This document shows, in pieces, positions 27,719 to 37,488 of a stretch of 46,284 nt of DNA. Made by a program: the position numbers and the translations under genes. Positions within the stretch are counted from its first letter, which is position 1, and every line of letters starts with the position of its first letter. The notes below the pieces were generated by a model, which saw only the letters and a list, made by a program, of their open reading frames with translations, did not search any database and was not told the DNA's origin. This DNA comes from SURF-24 sp964537965 (GTDB lineage Bacteria; Bacteroidota; Ignavibacteria; Ignavibacteriales; SURF-24): the NCBI GenBank assembly GCA_964537965.1, contig CAZIDB010000004.1, positions 1 to 46,284 on the forward strand, read 5' to 3'.

Positions 27719-30298
27719 ATGAAACCACTAAAATTATTTTTCCTGCCTTTAATTTTTCCGTTCATTCTTTTAGCTCAAACAGAACCTAGTTATAAAAATC
27801 CAAATCTTCCAATTGAAGAAAGAGTAAATGATCTTGTTTCAAAGATGACACTTGAAGAAAAAGTATCACAAATGATTTACAACTCTCCTGCTATTGAGCG
27901 GCTTGGTATTCCGGCTTATAACTGGTGGAACGAGGCTTTGCACGGAGTTGCGCGTAACGGAATCGCAACTGTGTTTCCACAGGCAATTGGTCTTGCTGCA
28001 ACATGGGACAGAGATTTAATTTACAAAGCAGCAACAGTAATTTCTGATGAAGCGCGTGCAAAGTATAACCAGGCAATAAGTAAAAACAAAAGAGGAATTT
28101 ACCAGGGAATTACTTTATGGTCTCCTAACATTAATATTTTCCGGGATCCGCGCTGGGGACGCGGTATGGAAACTTACGGTGAAGATCCTTTCTTGACAGG
28201 AGAAATTGGAAACGCTTTTGTTAAAGGCTTACAAGGAACAGATTCCAGATATTTAAAAACTATTGCAACACCAAAACACTTTGCTGTTCACAGCGGCCCT
28301 GAACCCGAACGCCATACTTTCAACGCAATAGTAAGTGAATATGATTTAAGAGAAACATATCTTCCCCATTTCAAAAAATGTGTCCAGGAAGGAAAAGCAT
28401 ATTCCGTAATGTGTGCGTATAACCGCTTTCGTGGGGATGCATGCTGCGGAAGTGATCCTTTACTAAAACAAATTCTTCGCGATGAGTGGAATTTCAAAGG
28501 ACTTATTGTTTCTGATTGCTGGGCAATTCCTGATATGGTTAACTTTCATAAAATTGTTAATTCAAATGAAGAAGCTGCGTCCATTACTGTTAAAGCCGGT
28601 ACCGACCTTGAATGCGGAAATGCTTATCCTGCTTTGGTAAATGCTGTAAAGCTTGGTTTGATAAACGAAAAAGATTTGGACATTTCAGTTAAAAGAGTAT
28701 TTGAAGCAAGATTCAGACTCGGGATGTTTGATCCGCCTGAAATGGTACCGTATTCTAAACTGACTAAAGTTGATACTGATGAAAACAAATCTATCGCACT
28801 TGATGTAACAAGAAAATCAATTGTCCTTCTTAAGAATGAAAACAATCTTCTTCCTTTAAATAAAAATATTAAAACCATCGCTGTTATTGGTCCGAATGCA
28901 GATGATGTTGAAGTATTACTTGGGAATTACAATGGCTTTCCTTCAAATCCTATTACGCCATTACAGGGAATTAAAGATAAACTTCCGGGAGCAGAAATAA
29001 TTTACGAGCGGGGCTGTGACCTAACTGAATATATGCCTTCATTTGAAATTGTTGATGAGGCTTTCCTTTATACTTCAAACAGTAAAAAAGAGAGAGGGTT
29101 GGTTGGAGAATATTTTGACAACAGAGATTTTACCAGCCAGCCTTCTTTTACAAGAGTTGACAGTAAAGTTGATTTTGCATGGTGGGATGGAGCACCTTCT
29201 GATAAATTTGATCCTGATAATTTTGGTGTTCGCTGGTCAGGAATAATAGTACCGGAAAGGAGCGGACAATATTTTCTTGGTGGATACGGATTCAATGGAT
29301 TCAGGATTTATTTTGAAGATACATTACTCGTCAAGTTTGACGGTGAATTCGATCCTGTTAAAACATATGCTTCGCTAAACCTTGAAGCGGGTAAAGCATA
29401 TAAAATCAAAATTGAATTCTATAAAAAGCTTCGTTACTCTTTTATGCAATTAATCTGGTCTGTTCCGGATAATGAACTTGAAGAGAAAGCACTAGCAGCA
29501 GCCAAAAAATCTGATGCTGTAATTATGATAATGGGATTATCCCCGCGCCTGGAAGGTGAAGAACTACGGCTTGATATAAAGGGCTTCAAAGGTGGAGACA
29601 GAACAACTCTCGATTTGCCTGAAGTACAATTAAATTTAATTAAGAAGATTCATTCAACTGGCAAACCTGTTATTCTTGTTTTATTAAACGGAAGCGCTCT
29701 TTCAATCAACTGGGAAAATGAAAATATTCCTGCCATACTCGAAGCGTGGTATCCGGGACAAGCAGCAGGTACTGCCATTGCAGATGTTATCTTCGGAGAT
29801 TATAATCCTTCAGGAAAACTTCCTGTAACTGTTTATCAATCCGTTGATCAGCTACCGGGATTTTCTGATTATGGTATGACCAGCAGAACATACCGTTATT
29901 TTAAGGGTGATGCATTATATCCGTTTGGCTACGGATTAAGTTTTACAAAATTCGGTTATAAAAATATTTTATTAGATAAGCCAGTCATTGATTGCAATGA
30001 AACAACATCAGTTTCCATTGACGTTACCAACACTGGTAAATCAAATGGTGAAGAAGTAGTTCAATTATATATTAAAGCATTAACTGATACTTCAACAGTT
30101 AAAACATTAAAGGGATTTAAACGAATCTCTCTTGATGCAGGTGAAACAAAGAAAATTAATTTTACTTTAACACCCGAATTATTATCAAGGTGGATTGATG
30201 GAAAAGGTTTTTCTGTAGAAGCTGATAAATATAGAATAATGATTGGTTCGTCTTCTGCCGAAATAGATCTTCATCAAATTGATCTTATTGTAGAATGA
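27719..30298 (+). CDS. GH3 beta-glycosidase with PA14 insert (beta-xylosidase/glucosidase-like)
   Basis: An 859-residue periplasmic enzyme (signal peptide about 1-20, LAQT). The GH3 N-terminal barrel includes YNWWNEALHGVARNG and the nucleophile Asp266 in VSDCWAI. The C-terminal alpha/beta sandwich is interrupted by a PA14 domain (about 458-585; GLVGEYFDN to QLIWSVPD), and a fibronectin III-like domain ends the protein. The YxWWNEALHGVA and VSDC signature belongs to the branch with bacterial and plant beta-xylosidases. In an N-glycan locus a beta-1,2-xylosidase for plant-type cores would fit, but beta-glucosidase is equally possible from sequence. It is the last gene of the operon, 27 bases after GH125. 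Confidence 0.9.
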   Translation: MKPLKLFFLPLIFPFILLAQTEPSYKNPNLPIEERVNDLVSKMTLEEKVSQMIYNSPAIERLGIPAYNWWNEALHGVARNGIATVFPQAIGLAATWDRDLIYKAATVISDEARAKYNQAISKNKRGIYQGITLWSPNINIFRDPRWGRGMETYGEDPFLTGEIGNAFVKGLQGTDSRYLKTIATPKHFAVHSGPEPERHTFNAIVSEYDLRETYLPHFKKCVQEGKAYSVMCAYNRFRGDACCGSDPLLKQILRDEWNFKGLIVSDCWAIPDMVNFHKIVNSNEEAASITVKAGTDLECGNAYPALVNAVKLGLINEKDLDISVKRVFEARFRLGMFDPPEMVPYSKLTKVDTDENKSIALDVTRKSIVLLKNENNLLPLNKNIKTIAVIGPNADDVEVLLGNYNGFPSNPITPLQGIKDKLPGAEIIYERGCDLTEYMPSFEIVDEAFLYTSNSKKERGLVGEYFDNRDFTSQPSFTRVDSKVDFAWWDGAPSDKFDPDNFGVRWSGIIVPERSGQYFLGGYGFNGFRIYFEDTLLVKFDGEFDPVKTYASLNLEAGKAYKIKIEFYKKLRYSFMQLIWSVPDNELEEKALAAAKKSDAVIMIMGLSPRLEGEELRLDIKGFKGGDRTTLDLPEVQLNLIKKIHSTGKPVILVLLNGSALSINWENENIPAILEAWYPGQAAGTAIADVIFGDYNPSGKLPVTVYQSVDQLPGFSDYGMTSRTYRYFKGDALYPFGYGLSFTKFGYKNILLDKPVIDCNETTSVSIDVTNTGKSNGEEVVQLYIKALTDTSTVKTLKGFKRISLDAGETKKINFTLTPELLSRWIDGKGFSVEADKYRIMIGSSSAEIDLHQIDLIVE

Positions 30299-30308
30299 AT
30301 TTTATTTC

Positions 30309-30352
30309 AAGAGATGAAAATACTATTCAGTATTTTCATCTCTTCATTTTAT
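30309..30352 (+). terminator. Strong hairpin terminator after the GH94-GH3 operon
   Basis: AAGAGATGAAAATACT and AGTATTTTCATCTCTT form a perfect 16-base-pair stem with a 4-base loop (ATTC), followed by cattttatt. It begins 10 bases after the GH3 stop and closes the operon. Confidence 0.85.
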
Positions 30353-30473
30353 TAACGAATAAATTGCCCAAATAAGAAATCCCCTCCTCTTTCTTATCTA
30401 ATATAAAATTCATCTCTTATGTTACCTTCGGTTTATTCAATTATAAAATAGAAAAGCCACAAACACGTCCAAT

Positions 30474-30497
30474 TTTAAACTTTTAAATAAGTTTAAA
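30474..30497. promoter_or_regulatory. Inverted repeat upstream of the TonB-dependent receptor gene
   Basis: Perfect 9-base arms TTTAAACTT and AAGTTTAAA separated by 6 bases, about 90 bases before the receptor start. A possible operator; the AT-rich composition makes chance symmetry more likely. Confidence 0.3.
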
Positions 30498-30585
30498 TTG
30501 AGTATTGCGTTTTAAATCTATTTGGTTTATTTTTATTTCGAAAAAACTAACCGTCCTTTTGAAACATTAGCTTGAAGGAGGCAGA

Positions 30586-33558
30586 ATGTTAAAAAGATTT
30601 ACTCTAAACTCTTTTCTGATTTTATTTATACTTCAAATAATAACATACACTTCAACATTGGCTGCACGTAACGGCAGCATTAAAGGAACAATTACAGATG
30701 CACAATCTGGTGATGCCTTACCTTATGCAAATGTTGTCTTAATGGGAACAAGCTTTGGTGATGCTGCAGATTCAAAAGGCAATTACTCTATTCCCAACGT
30801 TCCGCCTGGTAATTATACACTTAGAGCAAGCTACTTGGGTTATAAAAACATTGATCTTTCAATAAATCTTTCAGATGGACAAACTTTAATACATGACTTT
30901 GAACTCTCTGTGGAAGGTGTTATTGGAAGTGAAGTAGTTATAACAGCACAGGCAAAAGGACAATATGAAGCTATCAACGAACAATTAAATTCCATTGCGA
31001 TAAAAAACGTAGTTTCGCTTGCCAAGATACAAGAATTACCAGATGCAAACGCTGCTGAATCAGTAAGCCGTTTACCTGGCGTTTCACTTCTTAGAACCGG
31101 TGGAGAAGGTTCAAGAGTGGTTGTACGAGGTTTATCTCCACAATATAATCGTGTTACTATGGACGGAGTTGAACTTCCCGCCAACTTTACTTCTAATGAT
31201 CCGAATGACCACAAAGAAGAATTGACTAACAGCGACGAACTATCAGTATCCGGTGATAGATCAACTGATTTAAGTATGATCTCATCAAATATGCTTGGAG
31301 GCATTGAAGTAATTAAAGCCATTACTCCTGATATGGATGCAACCGTATTTGGTGGGGTTGTAAATTTTTCTATGAGGAAAGCCCAAAAGGATGAATTTGA
31401 AAAACCAAATTTCGAATTACAAACTCAAGGGTCATATAATAATTTAAAAGACACCTATAAAGATTATAAAGTTGTTGGCTCTTATGAACAACGTTTCTTT
31501 GATAATAGTCTGGGTGTTTTTGTTCAGGGTTCATCAGAAGAAAGAAATCTGAGTGATAACCAATTAAGCGCAGATTATAATTTTACTGGCAGATTAAACA
31601 TCACAGAAGAAGGTAATCCAGAATTTCAAAATATGACATTAACCGATACGCAACGAGATCGTAACAGATACGGTGCTATGCTTGTTCTTGATTATGCTTA
31701 TGAATCCGGTAGTATTGGATTTTTGAATTTCTTTAGCAGAAGCAAAACACACGCCATAAACAGGAATCAGTCATATTATTTATTAGATGATGATGTTTAT
31801 TTCTCAGCTTTAAATTCCAACAATACTTTAGATGTATATAGTAACTTGCTTAGTATTAAGCAAAATCTTTTCGGTTTTGATATAGACGCAAGACTTTCTC
31901 ACTCTTATTCTGTTTCAGATAACCCGGAAGATGTTAATTTTAATTTTTGGCAAAACGGTGCTGGCCTCACAAGTAAATACTCATCTTTAAAATACAAAAC
32001 AACAAAAGAAATTGCGGCAGCTGCAACACTTAATCCGGCAAATGCAGTCTTCTTTAGTATTTATAATAATAATAGTATTTCAAAAGACCGAACACTTAAT
32101 GCAGGTATAGACTTATCCAAGGATATCACCTTCTCAGATAATCTCACAAGTAAAATTAAAATTGGTGGGGCATATCAATATCGTGATCGCTCCTATGGTT
32201 ACAACCAAAGTAGCGGCTCAGTATTTTATGATGATGGTGGACAAGTTAATGCAGCCATTTTAAGAGCATTTCCACAGTTTGGAAGCAGCATAACAGCAGA
32301 AAGCTTTTATGATCCGGGCTACAGTTATGGTGATTTTCTTAAAGGTGATTTCACAATGATCAATCCTCTTAATGTTGGTTTAATGCTTAATGTAATAGAA
32401 GTTGCCAAGCAAAGCCCTGGTACTGGAAATGGCGGTGGATATAAAGCACACAAATTAGCTTCATTAAAAGATGATTATTCCGGACATGAAGCCAGAAGCG
32501 CAGGATATGCAATGGCAACTGTGAATATTGGAGAGATGTTTATACTTGTACCGGGTGTTCGTTATCAAAACCTAACAACAACATATACTGGAATAAGAGG
32601 CGAAGCTGTTCCGGGAGGATTGCAATATACAAATGCAGAAGAGACAATATCTCATGGTTATTGGCTCCCAATGTTGCACTTCCGCTTTAAACCAAATGAA
32701 TGGTTCCAGTTACACTTTGCTTATACTAATACGCTCAATTATCCTGATTATAGTACAATTATTCCTAAGTATTATATTGGCGCTAATTTTATTGAATACA
32801 ATAATTATAAATTGAAGCCTGCTACTTCTGAGAATTTCGATTTGTTTTTAACTGCTTATTCAAATGAAATCGGATTACTTTCTGTAGGAGGATTCAAGAA
32901 AAGAATTGAGAATTTAATTTTCTCTACCAGAACATATCCAAAAGATTTCAGTGCTTATCCTGATTTGTATGGAATACTAAAAGACAGGAAAGAATCTTTT
33001 ACTCTTTTCACTTATATCAACAATCCGATTCCTATTGATGTTATTGGAATTGAATCCGAATGGCAAACACACCTCTGGTATCTTCCAGAACCATTTAATG
33101 GAATTGTTCTGGATATAAATTACACTCATATATTTTCAGAAGCTAAATATCCTAAAACATATTTAGTAACTGTCTTGGATACAATCACTTACCTGCCAAC
33201 AATAACAGCGGTTGATACTTCCTATGAGGACCGTTTATTAAATCAACCCAATGATATTGTTAATATTTCACTTGGTTATGATTATGCTGGTTTTTCATTA
33301 CGCGCTTCTATGCTATATCAAGATAATATCTTTAAGAAGCCTGATTTCTGGTCACAAAACAGAGTTCATTCAGATAAATACATCCGTTTCGATCTTTCTA
33401 TTAAACAAACACTTCCTTGGTATGGATTACAAGTCTACCTCAATTTAAACAATATTACAGGAGAGGATGATATAGATATAAATCAGAAGACTGGTTTTAC
33501 TACTTCGGAACAACGATATGGAATGACTGCGGACATAGGATTAAGGATGAATCTATAA
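30586..33558 (+). CDS. TonB-dependent receptor without SusD partner
   Basis: A 990-residue outer-membrane transporter. A signal peptide (about 1-26) is followed by a carboxypeptidase-regulatory-like beta domain (about 29-105; GSIKGTITDAQSGDALPYANV). The plug follows, with ELPDANAAESVSRLPGV near residues 148-165 and GGEGSRVVVRGLSPQYNRVT after it, then a 22-strand-type barrel to the C-terminus. The plug signature resembles the Xanthomonas/Caulobacter TonB-receptor class more than SusC. There is no SusD-like lipoprotein beside it. GAAGGAGG is an excellent ribosome site. It follows the glycan operon but has its own promoter region, so a role in importing released glycans is plausible but not shown. 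Confidence 0.92.
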   Translation: MLKRFTLNSFLILFILQIITYTSTLAARNGSIKGTITDAQSGDALPYANVVLMGTSFGDAADSKGNYSIPNVPPGNYTLRASYLGYKNIDLSINLSDGQTLIHDFELSVEGVIGSEVVITAQAKGQYEAINEQLNSIAIKNVVSLAKIQELPDANAAESVSRLPGVSLLRTGGEGSRVVVRGLSPQYNRVTMDGVELPANFTSNDPNDHKEELTNSDELSVSGDRSTDLSMISSNMLGGIEVIKAITPDMDATVFGGVVNFSMRKAQKDEFEKPNFELQTQGSYNNLKDTYKDYKVVGSYEQRFFDNSLGVFVQGSSEERNLSDNQLSADYNFTGRLNITEEGNPEFQNMTLTDTQRDRNRYGAMLVLDYAYESGSIGFLNFFSRSKTHAINRNQSYYLLDDDVYFSALNSNNTLDVYSNLLSIKQNLFGFDIDARLSHSYSVSDNPEDVNFNFWQNGAGLTSKYSSLKYKTTKEIAAAATLNPANAVFFSIYNNNSISKDRTLNAGIDLSKDITFSDNLTSKIKIGGAYQYRDRSYGYNQSSGSVFYDDGGQVNAAILRAFPQFGSSITAESFYDPGYSYGDFLKGDFTMINPLNVGLMLNVIEVAKQSPGTGNGGGYKAHKLASLKDDYSGHEARSAGYAMATVNIGEMFILVPGVRYQNLTTTYTGIRGEAVPGGLQYTNAEETISHGYWLPMLHFRFKPNEWFQLHFAYTNTLNYPDYSTIIPKYYIGANFIEYNNYKLKPATSENFDLFLTAYSNEIGLLSVGGFKKRIENLIFSTRTYPKDFSAYPDLYGILKDRKESFTLFTYINNPIPIDVIGIESEWQTHLWYLPEPFNGIVLDINYTHIFSEAKYPKTYLVTVLDTITYLPTITAVDTSYEDRLLNQPNDIVNISLGYDYAGFSLRASMLYQDNIFKKPDFWSQNRVHSDKYIRFDLSIKQTLPWYGLQVYLNLNNITGEDDIDINQKTGFTTSEQRYGMTADIGLRMNL

Positions 33559-33685
33559 ATTTTAAATAATATACCAGAGTAAAATGAATTTGCTTATGGA
33601 ATAAGGTAAAAGATATTTCAATAGGATTAATAAATAAGTTAAAAATTAAGTTCACTAAATCACTAACATTAAAAAGGAGAATTAC

Positions 33686-35452
33686 ATGAAGAAGCAATAC
33701 GCTTTTCTTTTCTTGTTCTTAATAGCTATGATGGCTACGGTTTCAGCACAGTCTACAACAGATACTGTGTATATCCCGGGTGCTCAGTCTCTTAATATCA
33801 GTAATATTATTAATGCTGATACTTCCGTGACATCATCTCGTGTTTATGTGTTAGACCGTGGTGCTATTTATTATATTGACAAAGCATTTGAACTTACACA
33901 CTCAAGCAAATTTATTGCAAAAGGCGATGCAACAAAAAGACCTCCGGTTCTTGCCACTGCAGTCCGCGCAGATGGTTCAAATGAAGAATGGTATTTCAAA
34001 TTAATTAAACCAGGCATTAGCGTTGAATTAAATGACCTTTATTTACTTTCTATGCGACCTGATGGAAAAACTCTTGGATGGAGCCGTGCTATTCACATTG
34101 GAGCCAGCAATACAGCAGTTAAGCTAAGAAGAGTAGTATTTGATGCCTGGACAGAAGCTTGTATCCGTGTAGATGGAGCAAGTTGGGTTAAACTTGATGT
34201 ACAAGATTGTCACTTCAGAAATATGCAGCATTCAACCTCATATTTTGGTGGTCAGGTATTCCTTTCCGGAGGTACCGATGATGCAGATACTACCATTTTT
34301 GTTAACAATACTTTCTTTGGGTGCCAGTCCTATCTTTTTTCTTTACGTGGTTATGATAAATTTTCAGTTTTTGAGCACAACACAATTGTTTACAGTGTTG
34401 TAAATCCATTTTTAATTAATCGCGCTCAGAACTTACACATGAAAAATAATATATTTTATGCAGCACATGCCTGGGGTGGAGATCCTGAACAAGTTATTGG
34501 TAACTGGATGAATTGCTTCCCTGATACAACAGCTTCAAGTATAATTAATTTTTGGGTTAAAGGAACCTACCTTGGTGATGTAAGCTTAACAGGTCCGGAA
34601 AGAAATGATGAACCATCATTAGGAATTGTATTTGACCCATCAAAAAGAGTTGATGAAATAAAAAGTAACATATATTACAATCCTGATCAGCTTGTTAGTT
34701 TTTATAATACCTGGAATGATACTGTTACTGCCTATGATAGCGTTGAAGTATGGCATGGTCCAAAACAGTATTTGAAAAGAGTGCTTACATTGGTTCCATG
34801 GATAAATCCAACAGGCTATACCATTGTAGATTCCCTTACAAATCCGAATATAGGATCAACACAGTATTCTCCTTATGTAACTATAGAAGATGGCATTAAT
34901 GTAAACCCGGGATTTACTGATGCCGGAGTTGTTGGACATGTAAGTGAATTAGTTGGATATGTACAGCGTATAGCATCTCGCTCATTAGACAATCCATGGC
35001 ATTATGAACTAAACTTCCCGCCAAAATGGCCCATTCCAGAAAATTTAGGTTATGGTAATGCTTCACTTATCCATGGTGGTACAGATGGTTATGCACTTGG
35101 TGATTTGAACTGGTTCCCTGATCAAAAAGCCACTTATGTTGTTGGTGTTGAAACTATTTCGAAGAATGTTCCTGAACAATATAAACTTTCTCAGAACTAT
35201 CCTAACCCGTTCAATCCTGAAACAAAGATTGAATTCAATATTGCAAAAGAAGGTTATGCTAAAGTTGTTGTTTATAACATACTTGGTCAGAAAATCAGAA
35301 CTCTTCTTAACCAGGACTTCAAAGCTGGCAGCTACAGTGTAACCTGGAACGGTAAAGATGATTTCGGCAGACAAGTATCAACCGGAGCTTATTTATATTC
35401 ACTTGAAACAGAATCATTCAAATCAACAAAGAAAATGATCCTGATGAAGTAA
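33686..35452 (+). CDS. T9SS-exported right-handed beta-helix protein
   Basis: A 588-residue exported protein: signal peptide about 1-22 (VSAQS), a beta-helix-like region (about 50-300) with repeating short strands such as VKLDVQDCHFRN, TTIFVNNTFFG, FSVFEHNTIVY and LHMKNNIFYA, a less clear middle part, and a type A T9SS sorting domain (about 503-588; QNYPNPFNPETKIEFNI). The fold is shared by polysaccharide lyases and adhesins; no lyase catalytic motif is recognised. AAAGGAGA precedes the start. It follows the receptor by 127 bases and could be a surface glycan-binding or cleaving partner. Function unknown. Confidence 0.8.
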   Translation: MKKQYAFLFLFLIAMMATVSAQSTTDTVYIPGAQSLNISNIINADTSVTSSRVYVLDRGAIYYIDKAFELTHSSKFIAKGDATKRPPVLATAVRADGSNEEWYFKLIKPGISVELNDLYLLSMRPDGKTLGWSRAIHIGASNTAVKLRRVVFDAWTEACIRVDGASWVKLDVQDCHFRNMQHSTSYFGGQVFLSGGTDDADTTIFVNNTFFGCQSYLFSLRGYDKFSVFEHNTIVYSVVNPFLINRAQNLHMKNNIFYAAHAWGGDPEQVIGNWMNCFPDTTASSIINFWVKGTYLGDVSLTGPERNDEPSLGIVFDPSKRVDEIKSNIYYNPDQLVSFYNTWNDTVTAYDSVEVWHGPKQYLKRVLTLVPWINPTGYTIVDSLTNPNIGSTQYSPYVTIEDGINVNPGFTDAGVVGHVSELVGYVQRIASRSLDNPWHYELNFPPKWPIPENLGYGNASLIHGGTDGYALGDLNWFPDQKATYVVGVETISKNVPEQYKLSQNYPNPFNPETKIEFNIAKEGYAKVVVYNILGQKIRTLLNQDFKAGSYSVTWNGKDDFGRQVSTGAYLYSLETESFKSTKKMILMK

Positions 35453-35492
35453 TTAGTCTTTTCTCTTCAGAAGTCTCCTCCTTCTAGAAAGT

Positions 35493-35534
35493 AAGCCGCC
35501 CTGGATTAAATTCCGGGACGGCTTTCTGTTTTTA
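35493..35534 (+). terminator. Rho-independent terminator after the beta-helix gene
   Basis: AAGCCGCCC pairs with GGGACGGCTT (one bulge), extended by GGA/TCC, and is followed by tctgttttt. It begins about 40 bases after the stop codon and separates this gene from the next one. Confidence 0.85.
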
Positions 35535-35720
35535 ACTCCTTCACAATTATTATTTATCTCATTAAAATCTCCCAAAGAATAAAAAACAAAATTCCGCTGG
35601 AATATTTTCTTACTTCATCTGTCTAATAAATTGATTATGCTCTTCCTTTTAGTAAAGCCGATTATAATTCAGTTAATGACAGATAAATAGATAATAACAT
35701 AAATTTATTTCGAGGTAAAT

Positions 35721-37325
35721 ATGAATTCATTAAAAAGGACTTCTGTTTTTAAAATTATATCGGTCTTTATAATTATCATACTTGTTTTCTCTGCCTCTGC
35801 TTTATACGGACAAACTTATTCTCAAAGCAGCGGCACCTCTACTTTATCAGGTCAGACATATTCTTCACCTAATGCTGATTTATCTGCAGTTAAAGTAACC
35901 GGTGGTACGTTAAATCTTTCTAACTCAACTATCTCTTCTTCAGGCAATACTTCTTCAACTGATAACAGCAGCTTTTACGGTCTTAATGCTGTTGTACTTG
36001 CCTATACCAGCAGCGGCACGGCCATAATTAATTCTTCCAATAATGTTATCTCTTCTACCGGCACAGGTGCAAATGGTATTTTTGCTTACGGCACTGCTGT
36101 TGTTACTACCACTAACGATAAATTTACCCACACCGGTGGTGGTGGTCATGCAATTATGTGCAGCGGTGGCGGAATCATTACTGTTGTTAATGATACTGCT
36201 GTTACTTCCGGTGGTAGTTCCAGTACTATTGCAACTGACAGAGGCAGTGGAACTATTACTGTTAACGGCGGCTCTTATACTGCAAACGGCAACAATTCTG
36301 CTGCAATTTACTCAACTGGTATAATTACCTGTACAGATGCTACTCTGGTTGCAAATGGTGCTGAGGCTCTTGTAATTGAAGGTTCTAATAATATCGTGCT
36401 GAACAATTGTACTGTGTTAGGTACTTACAACAAATGGGGTGCTTTGCTTTACCAAAGTATGTCCGGTGATGCTGATGGTGTTGATGGAGTACTGACTATA
36501 AATGGCGGATCATTTACTTACACGGGTACAAAAGGAGGTATGTTCTATAATACAAACTCAACCGCCTGGATTACTCTTAATGGTGTAACTCTGAACAATA
36601 GCTGCGACACATTGATTAAATGTATAAAAGGTAGCTGGGGCGGTTCAACTGCTTCAAGCGGTGGTATTACACACCTAACAACAAACAACCAGGTTTTATC
36701 CGGCTTAATTCACGTTGATGCTTACAGTACGAATTATGATTCGCTTCTTAATGCTTCTTTGTTTGCAGGAGCAATTAACAATTCAAATACAGGTAAGTTG
36801 GTTTCACTTACCATGGATGCAACAAGTACGTGGACCGTAACAAAAACCTCATACCTTACAATCATTTTAAACAGTGCTGGTATTTCTGGTACTACCTGTA
36901 CAAACATAATTGGCAATGGTAACAGTGTTTATTATGATGAAACTAATTCTGCCAATAGTTATCTGGCCGGTTTAACTTATTCTTTAGTAAACGGTGGGTA
37001 TTTAAGACCTTTATCATCAACTACGTATGTTGAAGAATCTGATGAAACTTCTCCAACAGAATGGCAGCTTGGACAAAATTATCCTAATCCGTTTAATCCA
37101 TCCACTACAATTAATTTTCTGGTACTAACCACAGGGTTAGTTACTCTAAAGGTTTATAATATTCTTGGTAAAGAAATAGCAACTTTGGTAAATGATATTA
37201 TCCCGGCTGGTAATTATAGTGTTGCATTCCAGGCAGCAGGCAATGACCTTTCAAGCGGAACTTATATTTATGAATTAAGAAGCAACTCTTTTGTTTCAAG
37301 GAAAAAAATGTTATTCGTCAAATAA
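35721..37325 (+). CDS. T9SS-exported Ser/Thr/Asn-rich beta-helix adhesin-like protein
   Basis: A 534-residue surface protein: signal peptide about 1-31 (LYGQT), then about 400 residues very rich in Ser, Thr, Gly and Asn. These contain degenerate strand repeats (GTAIINSSNNVISS, GIITVVNDTAVTSGG, GTITVNGGSYTANG, GVLTINGGSFTYTG) typical of autotransporter-like parallel beta-helices. A type A T9SS sorting domain closes it (about 447-534; QNYPNPFNPSTTINF). No catalytic motif is visible; adhesion or surface-layer function is most likely. GAGG lies before the ATG. Its composition differs clearly from the enzymes around it. Confidence 0.8.
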   Translation: MNSLKRTSVFKIISVFIIIILVFSASALYGQTYSQSSGTSTLSGQTYSSPNADLSAVKVTGGTLNLSNSTISSSGNTSSTDNSSFYGLNAVVLAYTSSGTAIINSSNNVISSTGTGANGIFAYGTAVVTTTNDKFTHTGGGGHAIMCSGGGIITVVNDTAVTSGGSSSTIATDRGSGTITVNGGSYTANGNNSAAIYSTGIITCTDATLVANGAEALVIEGSNNIVLNNCTVLGTYNKWGALLYQSMSGDADGVDGVLTINGGSFTYTGTKGGMFYNTNSTAWITLNGVTLNNSCDTLIKCIKGSWGGSTASSGGITHLTTNNQVLSGLIHVDAYSTNYDSLLNASLFAGAINNSNTGKLVSLTMDATSTWTVTKTSYLTIILNSAGISGTTCTNIIGNGNSVYYDETNSANSYLAGLTYSLVNGGYLRPLSSTTYVEESDETSPTEWQLGQNYPNPFNPSTTINFLVLTTGLVTLKVYNILGKEIATLVNDIIPAGNYSVAFQAAGNDLSSGTYIYELRSNSFVSRKKMLFVK

Positions 37326-37488
37326 ATATTAACTATATATTTTCCTAAGCATACAACATCCACATAATGCAGAAAGCATTTGTGTTTCCAGCTTTATTTA
37401 CTTTGATAATTTTCTGATGTAACACCATACGAACTTAATAGGTCTACTTGTTCTACGATAGAAATATTAGGAATGTAAAAGCGGATTT

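Noticed and set aside
30840..31322. 160-codon open frame opposite the TonB receptor plug
   Set aside because: Antisense shadow of a well-supported domain; no independent evidence of coding.
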